From assembly GCA_946480485.1 (NCBI GenBank), contig CAMLJW010000026.1, positions 1-22,578 of the forward strand: a stretch of 22,578 bases of DNA, read 5' to 3'. The DNA comes from an uncultured Streptomyces sp. (GTDB lineage: Bacteria > Actinomycetota > Actinomycetes > Streptomycetales > Streptomycetaceae). The first letter of the stretch is position 1; every line of letters begins with the position of its first letter. This document shows positions 15,791-22,578 of this stretch, in pieces. A model generated the notes under the pieces. That model was not told the DNA's origin. It worked only from the letters and a program-made list of their open reading frames with translations, and did no database searches. The translations under genes and the position numbers were made by a program.

Positions 15791-16043
15791 ATGAAACCGC
15801 AGTTGGTCAAGATACTTGCCATCGCAGCGGCGGCCGCCGCCGTGTTGCTGTGGCTCGGAGTGCCGCCCGCCACACTGCTCCTGCGTGGCCGTCGTGGCGG
15901 CCTGCCCGCTGATGATGGTCTTCATGCACGGTGGTCACGGCGGCCATGGCGGACACGGCGGCTCGACTCCGCGGGAGCGGGGCGGCGGCCACGAGCGCGG
16001 CGCCGAGAGCGGGCACCGGGACGACCGTCCGACCCACCACTGA
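15791..16043 (+). pseudogene. Small His-rich membrane protein (DUF2933-like), frameshifted
   Basis: ATG 15791, behind GGAGG with a 5-base spacer, begins MKPQLVKILAIAAAAAAVLL and continues WLGVPPATLLL, a membrane helix. In the +1-shifted frame the protein resumes as VAVVAACPLMMVFMHGGHGG with two further HGG units, then a polar tail SGHRDDRPTHH and a stop at 16041-16043. Joined by removing one base near 15883-15886, the two halves give a ~83-aa two-helix protein with a histidine-glycine repeat, as in small actinobacterial DUF2933-type proteins found next to copper genes. It may bind metal at the membrane face. Whether the shift is real or an assembly error is not decidable here. Confidence 0.65.
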
Positions 16044-16077
16044 CGGCCCGGTCCGGCGACACGGATGGCTCGCGACG

Positions 16078-16341
16078 ATGGCAGCGCTCATCGTGGCGAT
16101 GATCCTGGCCGCCGGGTTCGGGGCGATGGGCGCCCTGCGGCGGGTCTGCGACCGGGTGCGCCTGCTCGTCGTCTCGCGCACGCGCCGCGGGGTCGCTGAC
16201 GAGATCATGACGCTCGGGAACCGGCGGACCCGGATCAGCACCCCGGAAGGCCGCCTGGCCAGGTCACTTCTGGCCGGTTGGATCGACGGGACGGAATATC
16301 GCCGCCAGATGGAACGGATCGCCGGTCCGGTCGTCCGGTGA
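16078..16341 (+). CDS. Small membrane-anchored hypothetical protein (87 aa)
   Basis: ATG 16078 starts with one strong membrane helix (MAALIVAMILAAGFGAMGAL) followed by a basic cytoplasmic tail, ending ARSLLAGWIDGTEYRRQMERI. That last segment resembles a SHOCT-like short C-terminal motif (L...G.ID..EY..R). No good ribosome site is seen, and it starts 35 bases after the His-rich protein's stop, so coupling or an earlier start is possible. The function is unknown. Confidence 0.45.
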   Translation: MAALIVAMILAAGFGAMGALRRVCDRVRLLVVSRTRRGVADEIMTLGNRRTRISTPEGRLARSLLAGWIDGTEYRRQMERIAGPVVR

Positions 16342-16441
16342 CGCGATCTGCCGGGCCGACCGTACTGAGGGATGGTGGTAGGTGTGCGCCGGACCGCTCT
16401 CGCGGCTCGGTCGCGATCTTCCGCTGCGAAAGGAAGTGGCC

Positions 16442-17218
16442 ATGAGCAGCATCGCTAAGCGCATCGCGGCGCTCTTCCGGATCAAGGCGAACAAGGCGCT
16501 GGACAAGGCCGAAGATCCGCGTGAGGTCCTGGACTACTCCTATGAGCAGCAGCTTCAGATGCTTCAGAAGGTACGGCGCGGCGTGGCCGACGTGGCCACC
16601 AGCCGCAAGCGCGTCGACCTGCAGGTGAGCCAGCTGCAGCAGTCCACCGGAAAGCTTCAGGAGCAGGCGCAGCAGGCTCTGGCCGTCGGCCGGGAGGACC
16701 TGGCCCGTGAGGCGCTCACCCGTCGCACGGCCGTGGCCTCGCAGATCACTGATCTGCAGGGGCAGCAGGCATCGTTGCAGGCGCAGGAGGAGAAGCTCAC
16801 TCTGGCCGCGCAGCGTCTGCAGGCGAAGGTCGATGCGTTCCGTACGCGCAAGGAGACGATCAAGGCCACCTACACCGCGGCCGAGGCCCAGACCCGGATC
16901 ACCGAGGCCGTCACCGGCATCGGTGAGGAGATGGGCGATGTCGGCCTGGCCATGCAGCGCGCGCAGGACAAGACCGAGCAGTTGCAGGCGCGCGCCGGTG
17001 CGCTGGACGAACTGATCGCCTCCGGCGCGCTGGAGGACGCCACCTTGCCGGCCGGGCGTGACGACATCCAGGCCGAGCTCGAGCGCGTGAGCGCCGGGCA
17101 GGACGTGGAGATCGAGCTGGCCCGGATGAAGGAACAGCTCCCCGCGTCCGCCGAACCCCCGGCTGTGGAGGCCGGCGGATCCGCGAAGAACCCGCCCGAC
17201 CAGGAGGGGACATCATGA
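16442..17218 (+). CDS. pspA: PspA/IM30-family envelope stress protein
   Basis: The 258-aa protein is an almost entirely helical PspA/Vipp1-type protein that oligomerises on the inner face of the membrane and protects it under stress. It begins with the amphipathic helix SSIAKRIAALFRIKANKALD, then the conserved DPREVLDYSYEQQLQML, and long coiled coils (about 25-220) rich in Gln, Glu, Ala and Leu. The C-terminal tail is disordered and acidic-proline rich. ATG 16442 follows AAAGGAAG. Its stop overlaps the next start (ATGA). It is the first gene of a pspA-pspAA-htpX-pspAB operon. Confidence 0.9.
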   Translation: MSSIAKRIAALFRIKANKALDKAEDPREVLDYSYEQQLQMLQKVRRGVADVATSRKRVDLQVSQLQQSTGKLQEQAQQALAVGREDLAREALTRRTAVASQITDLQGQQASLQAQEEKLTLAAQRLQAKVDAFRTRKETIKATYTAAEAQTRITEAVTGIGEEMGDVGLAMQRAQDKTEQLQARAGALDELIASGALEDATLPAGRDDIQAELERVSAGQDVEIELARMKEQLPASAEPPAVEAGGSAKNPPDQEGTS

Positions 17219-17493
17219 TTATGCGGATTCTCGGCGAGGGCCAGTACGAGATCACCGACGAGCATCTCGACCGGCTCAACGAACTGGACACCGTCCTGCA
17301 GTCGGCCGCCGACGCGGGCGACCAGGCGGCGTTCACCCACGCGCTGGCGGCCCTGCTGGACGCCGTTCGCAGCCTTGGCACGCCACTGCCGGACGACGTG
17401 ATCACACCGTCCGACCTTGTCCTTCCCGACGAGGACACCGGCCTTACCGAGGTGCGGGCATTGCTGTCCGACGAGGGCTTGATTCCGGGGTGA
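17215..17493 (+). CDS. pspAA: PspAA-domain protein, PspA partner
   Basis: This 92-aa soluble protein begins MIMRILGEGQYEITDEHLDR and contains LNELDTVLQSAA and LPDDVITPSDLVLPDEDTGL, the features of the short PspAA partner found next to actinobacterial and cyanobacterial PspA. There is no membrane segment or catalytic motif. It overlaps pspA (ATGA) and ends on the start of the protease gene (stop 17491-17493). It is thought to modulate PspA within the same complex; the mechanism is not established. Confidence 0.85.
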   Translation: MIMRILGEGQYEITDEHLDRLNELDTVLQSAADAGDQAAFTHALAALLDAVRSLGTPLPDDVITPSDLVLPDEDTGLTEVRALLSDEGLIPG

Positions 17494-18413
17494 TGACGGT
17501 GCGCAGCCGTTTCGAGCCCGACCGGCAGCTGACCGCCCGCATGGCGGTCACGATGTTCCTGCTCGGGCTGGTGTACGTGGCGTTCATCGCGGCGCTGATC
17601 GTGCTGCTGAAGTCCGTCGTCCTGGTGGTCGTCATCGCCGGCGGACTGCTGCTGGCCCAGTTCTGGTACTCCGACCGGATCGCGCTGTACGCCATGCGCG
17701 GCCGCCTCGTCACACCGGAAGAGGAACCCCAGTTGCACGGCGTCATCGACCGGCTGTGCGCCACCGCCGACATGCCCAAGCCCAGGGTGGCCATCTCGGA
17801 CATGGACCTGCCCAACGCGTTCGCCACCGGCCGCAACGCCGACCATGCCGTCGTCTGCGTCACCACCGGACTACTGCGCCGGCTGGAGACGGAAGAACTC
17901 GAAGGCGTCCTCGCCCACGAGCTCTCGCACGTCGCGCACCGCGACGTGGCGGTGATCACCATCGCCTCGTTCCTGGGCGTGATCGCCGGGCTCGTCGTCC
18001 GCTTCGCGTTCTACTCCCAGCTGTTCGGCGGACGTAACCGCGACCAGAACACCGCCGCCGCGCTCGCCCTGGTGATGGCGGTCTCCGCCCTCGTCTACGC
18101 GGTCAGCTTCCTGCTCATCCGGGCGCTGTCGCGCTACCGGGAGCTGGCCGCCGACCGTGCCGGGGCCATGCTCACCGGCAAGCCCTCCGTGCTGGCCTCG
18201 GCGCTGACCAAGGTCAGCGGTGACGTGGCCCGCATTCCCACCCAGGACCTGCGCACCGCCCAGGCGTTCAACGCGTTCTTCTTCACCCCCGCCCTCGGGC
18301 CCGGCACCACGGTGGCCAACCTGTTCTCCACCCACCCCAGCCTGGAACGCCGGCTGGAGGCGCTCGCGGGGCTCTCCGCCGCGCTGGGCGAGCCGGGCGG
18401 GCCGATGTCGTGA
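17493..18413 (+). CDS. htpX: HtpX-like M48 membrane metalloprotease
   Basis: The ~306-aa product is an M48B zinc protease of the cytoplasmic membrane that degrades damaged membrane proteins. Two N-terminal helices (about 18-40 and 42-59) are followed by the catalytic HELSH motif (about H142-H146) and HRD, a further membrane region (about 153-172 and 187-210), and the third zinc ligand in RYRELAADRAGA (E about 217). The sequence ends with TVANLFSTHPSLERRLEALA, the standard HtpX C-terminal signature. GTG 17490 is an alternative start one codon upstream. Position between pspAA and pspAB is the known conserved order. Confidence 0.92.
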   Translation: MTVRSRFEPDRQLTARMAVTMFLLGLVYVAFIAALIVLLKSVVLVVVIAGGLLLAQFWYSDRIALYAMRGRLVTPEEEPQLHGVIDRLCATADMPKPRVAISDMDLPNAFATGRNADHAVVCVTTGLLRRLETEELEGVLAHELSHVAHRDVAVITIASFLGVIAGLVVRFAFYSQLFGGRNRDQNTAAALALVMAVSALVYAVSFLLIRALSRYRELAADRAGAMLTGKPSVLASALTKVSGDVARIPTQDLRTAQAFNAFFFTPALGPGTTVANLFSTHPSLERRLEALAGLSAALGEPGGPMS

Positions 18414-18423
18414 CGGGGACGTG

Positions 18424-19008
18424 ATGCGCGTGGGTTTCCTGGATGTCCTGTTCGGCCGGAGCAAGCCGGTCAAGCCCGACCTGGACCAGCTGTTCGGCCC
18501 GCCCTCAGCGGCGATCACCCTCCAGGCGGCCATCGGTTTCACCCCGACCGGAGTCGGCTCGGTGTGCTTCGCCAGCATCGAAGGCGGCGCCTTCGCGCAG
18601 GTCCAGCAGGAGGTGAGGGCTCTGCTGGACGCCGACCCCGAACGCCGTGGCGTCCCGGTCGAGTTCAGCCGTGACATCTACGGCTACTCATGGCTGCTCT
18701 CCCGCCGCGATCCCGGCGACCTGCCCGCCCTCGTGGGCGACCTCCACGCGGTGAACAGTGCCCTGCAGGACAGTGGCTTCGGCCCGCAACTGCTGTGCTC
18801 CCTGGTCACCTTCCACGACGTCGAACTGCGCTCCCTTGCCCTGGTGTACCTCTTCAAACGCGGTAGCTTCTACGCCTTCGCTCCGCTGCCCGGGCACAAG
18901 CGCGACAGCCCGCTGGAGCTTCAGGTCAAGGCCGTGGTCAAGGACGACCTGCGGATCGAGCAGGACCTGAGTCGGTGGTTTGCGCTGTGGGGTGCCCCCG
19001 GCCTGTGA
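18424..19008 (+). CDS. pspAB: PspAB-domain protein
   Basis: The 194-aa soluble protein begins MRVGFLDVLFGRSKPVKPDL and DQLFGPPSAAITLQAAIGF, then has DIYGYSWLLSRRDPGDLPAL and ends in EQDLSRWFALWGAPGL. These features match the PspAB family that accompanies HtpX and PspA in actinobacteria. The start ATG 18424 lies 10 bases after htpX; GTG 18421 is an in-frame alternative. The last ~71 bases overlap the end of a convergent ABC permease gene. The molecular activity is unknown; it likely works with HtpX/PspA at the membrane. Confidence 0.85.
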   Translation: MRVGFLDVLFGRSKPVKPDLDQLFGPPSAAITLQAAIGFTPTGVGSVCFASIEGGAFAQVQQEVRALLDADPERRGVPVEFSRDIYGYSWLLSRRDPGDLPALVGDLHAVNSALQDSGFGPQLLCSLVTFHDVELRSLALVYLFKRGSFYAFAPLPGHKRDSPLELQVKAVVKDDLRIEQDLSRWFALWGAPGL

Positions 19009-19723
19009 CTGTCTGGCGCACGGTGGACCGGCGGAACAGCAGCCCTGAGGCGAGGGCGAGGGCGGTCAGCCAGGCCAAGGCGACGAGGAGTGGTCCGGTT
19101 TCGTCGAAGGCGGGGGTGAACGCGGCGTCGTACAGGATGCGAGTGGCGCCGTAGCCGGGCAGGGCGTGGCCGAGGCCGGAGACCTCCGGGTTGAGCATGG
19201 GGCTCTGTTCGATGCCGAGGTCGAGGAACGGCACGAGGAAGGCGGTGAAGACGCCGCCCACCCGGCCGAAGACGGCGCCGATCAGCGCGCCGATGGCCAG
19301 GTAGGTGAGTGCGAACATCAGGGTCCCGGCCGTCGTCCGGGTCGGGTCGCCGATGCCGCTCCGGGCGGCCAGTGTCACCAGGGCGGCGGCGCTCGCCACC
19401 AGCGCCAGGACCAGGCCGGTGGTCAGCCGGGCGGTGACCAGACGCGCGGGCGGGAGCCCCGCCAGCACCAGACGGCGGTCGGTGGCGCGGGCGGAACGCG
19501 TCTGGAAGTACATGGCGATGGCGGAGATGAACGCGGCGGCCCATCCGGCCGTGGCGGTCTCCACCTTGGCGCCGCCCCGCCCGCCGAGCAGCTCCGCGGC
19601 GTCCGCGATGGACTTCGCGGCCACGGCGACGAAGACCACGGGCACCACGATGAGCATCGTTGTGGTGACCGGGTTGCGGGCGGCCTCGGTCAGAAAGCGT
19701 CGCGTGAGCAGTGCCGTGGTCAT
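18938..19723 (-). CDS. ABC-2 type transporter permease
   Basis: The 261-aa protein has the ABC-2 permease layout of six hydrophobic helices: N-terminal TTALLTRRFLTEAARNPVTT followed by MLIVVPVVFVAVAA, then WAAAFISAIAMYF, LVTARLTTGLVLALVASAAA, LMFALTYLAIGALIGAVFG, VGGVFTAFLVPFLDLGI and a last helix with LVALAWLTALALASGLL. GIEQSPMLNPEV and GYGATRIL near the C-terminus are typical of this group. ATG 19723 overlaps the upstream ATPase stop (19720) by 4 bases. The final ~24 codons overlap pspAB on the opposite strand. It should pair with the ATPase encoded directly upstream; the substrate is unknown. Confidence 0.85.
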   Translation of the reverse strand: MTTALLTRRFLTEAARNPVTTTMLIVVPVVFVAVAAKSIADAAELLGGRGGAKVETATAGWAAAFISAIAMYFQTRSARATDRRLVLAGLPPARLVTARLTTGLVLALVASAAALVTLAARSGIGDPTRTTAGTLMFALTYLAIGALIGAVFGRVGGVFTAFLVPFLDLGIEQSPMLNPEVSGLGHALPGYGATRILYDAAFTPAFDETGPLLVALAWLTALALASGLLFRRSTVRQTVTGRGHPTAQTTDSGPARSAGRP

Positions 19724-20440
19724 CGCGGCGCCGCCCGTCCGTCACGCAGCTGCACGATGCGGTCGAAGCGTTCTTCGTCGGTCACGAAGTGACTGATGAT
19801 CAGCACCGAGCGGCCGGCCCTGCGCCGCTCGCCGACCAGTTCCCAGAACCGGAGGTAGGTGTCGAAGTCGAAGCCCGCGTATGGCTCGTCGAGCAGCAGC
19901 ACCTCGGGATCGGCCAGTAGCGCGAGACCGAGGTTGAGTTTGGCGAGCGTGCCGCCGGACAGCTGGTCGGTCCGGGTGCCGGCATAGCGCTCGAAGCCGA
20001 GGGCGGCGTACAGGGAGCGGCGGGAGTGCTGCTCGGCCTCCTTGCTCATGTCGTACGCGCGGCCGAACAGCTCGAAGTGCTCGTCGCAGGTGAGCCGTTC
20101 GTACGGGTTCCTGCGGGCAGTAGCCCAGCCGCCCGCTGTACGTCACGGTGCCGACGTCCGCGGCCAGCGCACCGACCAGGATCTTCATCAGGGTGCTCTT
20201 GCCGGAGCCGTTCTCGCCGACCAGCCCCACTACCTCCCCCGGGGCCAGAGCCAGGTCGACACCCCGCAGCACCGGCACCAGACGGCGCGCGGGCCACACG
20301 CCGCGGGTGTACGCCTTCTCGATGCCCGCCGCCCTCAGCACCGTGACCTCCCGCTCCGGCGGCGGGGTCACACGGCGGACCGGGGCGTCGGGCTCCTTGG
20401 CCGGTGACGGGCGTGCCGTCCGGGCATCGGGGCTGGTCAT
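19720..20440 (-). pseudogene. ABC transporter ATP-binding protein interrupted by a 1-base frameshift
   Basis: Two frames together make one ~240-aa ATPase. The upstream part starts at ATG 20440 (MTSPDARTARPS...), carries Walker A (VGENGSGKSTLMKIL) and reaches the Q-loop GYCPQEP. The downstream part resumes as YERLTCDEHFELFGRAYDM and holds the signature LSGGTLAKLNLGLALL, Walker B (VLLLDEPYAGFDF) and H-loop (LIISHF). The join requires removal of one base in the GGG at 20105-20107 (CCC on the coding strand). If the extra base is real, only a non-functional N-terminal piece is made and the permease lacks its partner. An assembly or sequencing indel is quite possible. Overlaps with both neighbours indicate an operon. 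Confidence 0.85.
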
Positions 20441-20745
20441 GACGGCCTCGCCGGTGGAGATGCGGTCGGCGTCGGCGGAGCGTCCAGGTAGGTGTCGGCG
20501 CCCGCGTAGACGATGGCGGCAGCCAGGTATCCGGCGCCCCACAGGCCCCAGGACTCCCACGGGGCATCCGTAGCGAGCAGGGCCGGAACCGGCAGGACAC
20601 ACAGGACGAGGAGAGCAAGCCCGGTGCGATGCACCAAACGTGAGGCGACCGCACCGTCGCGCCGGTGGCGCCGGGACAGGAGAGCGGCGCCGCCGACGAC
20701 GGTGGCCAGCTGCACGGCCACCAGAGCTACAGCGAGCGCGGACAT
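20437..20745 (-). CDS. Small three-helix membrane protein upstream of the ABC ATPase
   Basis: The 102-aa product has three hydrophobic segments (SALAVALVAVQLATVVGGAA, then GLALLVLCVLPVPALLAT, then GLWGAGYLAAAIVYAGADTY) and a proline-rich tail. An AGGAGG at 20758-20763 sits 12 bases before ATG 20745; a GTG at 20757 overlaps that ribosome site and is less likely. Its stop overlaps the ATPase start by four bases, so it is translationally coupled to the transporter. No family is recognised; it could be a small accessory membrane subunit. Confidence 0.65.
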   Translation of the reverse strand: MSALAVALVAVQLATVVGGAALLSRRHRRDGAVASRLVHRTGLALLVLCVLPVPALLATDAPWESWGLWGAGYLAAAIVYAGADTYLDAPPTPTASPPARPS

Positions 20746-20753
20746 GGCGGCCG

Positions 20754-21020
20754 TCACCTCCTGACGGTGCGGCGGGAGGGGCTTTCCGCCGCGGTGTCCT
20801 CATCCGCATGAGGGCGCTTGGGGGCTACCGTCCGGTCCCGGGAGGTGGCGTACTTCCGCCCCGGCCGGGACGTCGTCCTGCCAGGGCCGCGGTAATGGGT
20901 CTTCCAGCGCGGCCAGAAGGCGGGGGTGTGGGCTGCGTAGGCGGCCCAGTCGTCGCCGAACTCTTTGGCGACCTCGCGTTCCTCGCTGCGGGCCAGACGC
21001 ACATTACGTCGCCATCGGCG
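20754..21020 (-). pseudogene. C-terminal remnant of an isoprenylcysteine carboxyl methyltransferase-like protein
   Basis: The frame ending at 20754 reads RLARSEEREVAKEFGDDW then AAYAAHTPAFWPRW, the C-terminal signature of ICMT/PEMT-type membrane methyltransferases (EE..L...FG..Y..Y....P.F.PR). The membrane helices and SAM-binding part that should precede it are absent. Instead the sequence runs into a galT fragment. A basic tail of ~45 residues follows the motif. Probably a deletion between two former neighbours left this stub; GTG 21002 could still start an 82-aa peptide. Confidence 0.6.
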
Positions 21021-21453
21021 TCGGCAGGCGGTAGGCGCGCAGGACGTTGGTGACGGCTGTTTCGTCGCCGTCGGGCAGGTCCCAGTCGTGGAGGGGGGAT
21101 TCGATGACGACCTCGTGACTGCCGATGCCGTTGGCGTGGGTGTGCAGCCCGGTGGTGTGGTGGCGGGCCGGCTGGTCGCCGCTGCTCAGGACGGGGTAGC
21201 GGTTGGGTATGACGCGGATTGCCCAGTCGGTGCCTGATGCGCGGGTGGGGGCGGGTAGGCGCCAGATCTCGGGCGGGGTGGCGTCTTCGTGGCCGGGGCA
21301 GAAGGGGCAGGCCGGATCGGCGGCCGCGGGCTGTCGGGGCGGCGCCGTGGCGGGGTGTGGGGCGGGCATCTGGCGGGGGCGGTGTGCGCGGCCGGGGGTG
21401 ATGGCCACCCAGTCGTGGGTGAAGGGGTCCTGACGTAGTTCCGGCGGGGTCAT
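21004..21453 (-). pseudogene. galT: Truncated galactose-1-phosphate uridylyltransferase-like protein
   Basis: ATG 21453, behind GGAAGGA, begins MTPPELRQDPFTHDWVAITP and shows the GalT N-terminal features: R-P-rich loop, zinc-site CPFCPGHE, WAIRVIPNRYPVLSS, and GIGSHEVVIESPLHDWDL. Full GalT is about 330-350 aa and carries the catalytic HPH motif in its second half. Here the frame ends at 149 aa (VLRAYR, then a short foreign tail) without it, so the enzyme cannot transfer UMP. It starts two bases after the upstream glycosyltransferase stop, so it was once co-transcribed with it. The truncation point coincides with the start of the methyltransferase remnant. Confidence 0.75.
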
Positions 21454-21455
21454 GC

Positions 21456-22578
21456 TCACCGTTCCTTCCGCGCTGGCTCGGTGGGTGCGGGGCCGGGGGC
21501 GGTTCGGGTGACGGCGCGCCAGAAGAGTTCCGGGTCGGTGGCGAACTGGCGGGCGCAGGAGGGTGAGCAGAACCGGAACTCGCGTCCCTGGTAGGTGGTG
21601 GGGAGGATGCCGGCGCCGTCCACGCGCATGCCGCACACCGGGTCGCGATCCTCGTCGGCGGTGCCGGCTGCAGCGAGGGACCGGGGTGTTTGCGGGGTGT
21701 GCCCGAGGAGGCTGGTGATGAGCCTCAGTTCGTCGCCGATCAGGCGGGGCAGCAGGAAACGTTCGCGCATTAGGCCGTGTCCGGCCGCGGCGAGGCGGTG
21801 GGCGGATGTGGAATCGGCGAGGAGTTCGAGGACGGCTTGGGCGCACTGTTCGGTGGTGTCGACGAGGTGGCCGCCGACGCCGTCGGGCAGTTGCAGGGGG
21901 ATGCCGCCGGCCCGGCCGGCGACGACGGGCGTGCCCTTCCAGACTGCTTCGGAGACCACCAGGCCGAAGCCCTCGCGCAGCGATTTCTGGATGACCACGT
22001 CAGCGTGCCGCTGGAAGGCGCTGACTTCGATGTTGCCGACGCCGGTGAGGTTGGTGAACAGGGAGATGTCCGGGTCGTCGGCTGCGGCGGCGGTGATCTG
22101 CTCGTAGACCCGCCAGCCTTCGGGGTCGTCCAGGGCCATCGAGCCGACCAGCGCCAGCTGCACGCCGGGCATCTGCTCCTTGACGGTGCGGTAGGCGGCG
22201 ATGACCCCGAGGGGGTCCTTCCAGGGGTCGAAGCGGGAGACCTGCACCAGCAGCGGGCGGGCGGTGTCGACGCCGATCCAGTCCAGCACGGAGGTGGCGA
22301 AACCATCGTCGATGGGCATGTTCTTCGGGCTGAGTGGGTCGATGGCGGGCGGGATGATCTCCACCCTTGAGGTTGGCAGGTCGGGGGGTACGAACGCGCC
22401 GAGGGTGAACACGGCCGCGTCGTAGGGGGCCAGCAGGGGCCGCAGCCGCGCCCACACGGCCGGGTGGGGCTGGGAGCTGTCGATGTGGCAGCGCCACACC
22501 CAGGCGGTGTCGCCGCGGCCGTGGAGTCGGGGCAGGGCGAGTGGCTGCGGATCGTGGACGACCACGACGTCGTACGAC
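21456..22578 (-). CDS. GT4 glycosyltransferase, trehalose-synthase-like, with C-terminal YHS domain (partial)
   Basis: The gene enters from the right edge and at least 373 residues are visible, so the start is outside. [31 protein letters not shown] and [14 protein letters not shown] are characteristic of TreT/trehalose-synthase-type GT4 enzymes, which join an NDP-glucose to glucose. [17 protein letters not shown], and [20 protein letters not shown] with the paired glutamates, form the nucleotide-sugar half. After the GT domain (about 100 bases before the end) comes [10 protein letters not shown] and [20 protein letters not shown], a YHS domain with three cysteines that in other proteins binds heavy metals. 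The fusion is unusual. The product stops two bases before galT. Confidence 0.8.
   Translation of the reverse strand, partial: SYDVVVVHDPQPLALPRLHGRGDTAWVWRCHIDSSQPHPAVWARLRPLLAPYDAAVFTLGAFVPPDLPTSRVEIIPPAIDPLSPKNMPIDDGFATSVLDWIGVDTARPLLVQVSRFDPWKDPLGVIAAYRTVKEQMPGVQLALVGSMALDDPEGWRVYEQITAAAADDPDISLFTNLTGVGNIEVSAFQRHADVVIQKSLREGFGLVVSEAVWKGTPVVAGRAGGIPLQLPDGVGGHLVDTTEQCAQAVLELLADSTSAHRLAAAGHGLMRERFLLPRLIGDELRLITSLLGHTPQTPRSLAAAGTADEDRDPVCGMRVDGAGILPTTYQGREFRFCSPSCARQFATDPELFWRAVTRTAPGPAPTEPARKER

Noticed and set aside
1..22578. tRNA, rRNA or CRISPR array
   Set aside because: I saw no cloverleaf-like or rRNA segments and no regularly spaced direct repeats.

Overview
The window is high-GC actinobacterial DNA, almost certainly from a Streptomyces or close relative. 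The evidence is GC-rich third codon positions with long antisense shadow frames, GTG starts, ATGA/GTGA stop-start overlaps, and a typical gene set (pspA-pspAA-htpX-pspAB, CsoR, SMR exporter, trehalose-synthase-type glycosyltransferase). It looks like an accessory or chromosome-arm region: intact operons are separated by mobile DNA and gene wreckage.

Region 1 (1-6257, + strand) is an apparently intact, tightly packed five-gene operon and the most interesting part. It encodes an inositol-3-phosphate synthase homologue, a ~110-aa protein of no recognised family, a 691-aa protein resembling the N-terminal half of VioB (the violacein imine-dimer synthase), a separate 368-aa ferritin-like protein resembling the C-terminal half of VioB, and a 355-aa soluble HEFFH metallopeptidase-like protein. 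I know of no described pathway with this set. No VioA-type amino-acid oxidase or other tailoring enzyme lies in the window.

Region 2 (6258-14545) is a graveyard. It holds coding remnants, an IS110-family insertion sequence (transposase on - strand, with a nested-stem structured region upstream that fits a bridge RNA), integrase fragments on both strands, and a decayed NRPS. The NRPS retains a truncated C domain, a serine-type A domain fused by deletion to the end of another C domain, a second A domain and a frameshifted carrier domain. It is butt-joined to a ~97-codon stub of peptide chain release factor 3 on the other strand.

Region 3 (14546-16341) is a small efflux and metal-response block: an SMR/SugE-type exporter, a CsoR repressor with a perfect 9-bp inverted-repeat operator candidate upstream, a frameshifted histidine-rich small membrane protein on the other side of that operator, and a short membrane ORF.

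Region 4 (16442-19008, + strand) is the envelope-stress operon pspA-pspAA-htpX-pspAB.

Region 5 (18938-22578, - strand) reads inward from the right edge: a partial GT4 glycosyltransferase carrying a C-terminal YHS metal-binding domain, a galT N-terminal stub, a C-terminal stub of an isoprenylcysteine methyltransferase-like protein, a small membrane protein, an ABC ATPase broken by one extra base, and an ABC-2 permease whose 3' end overlaps pspAB. Several single-base frameshifts could be real decay or assembly errors, and raw reads would decide. All calls are from reading the sequence; no database search was run.
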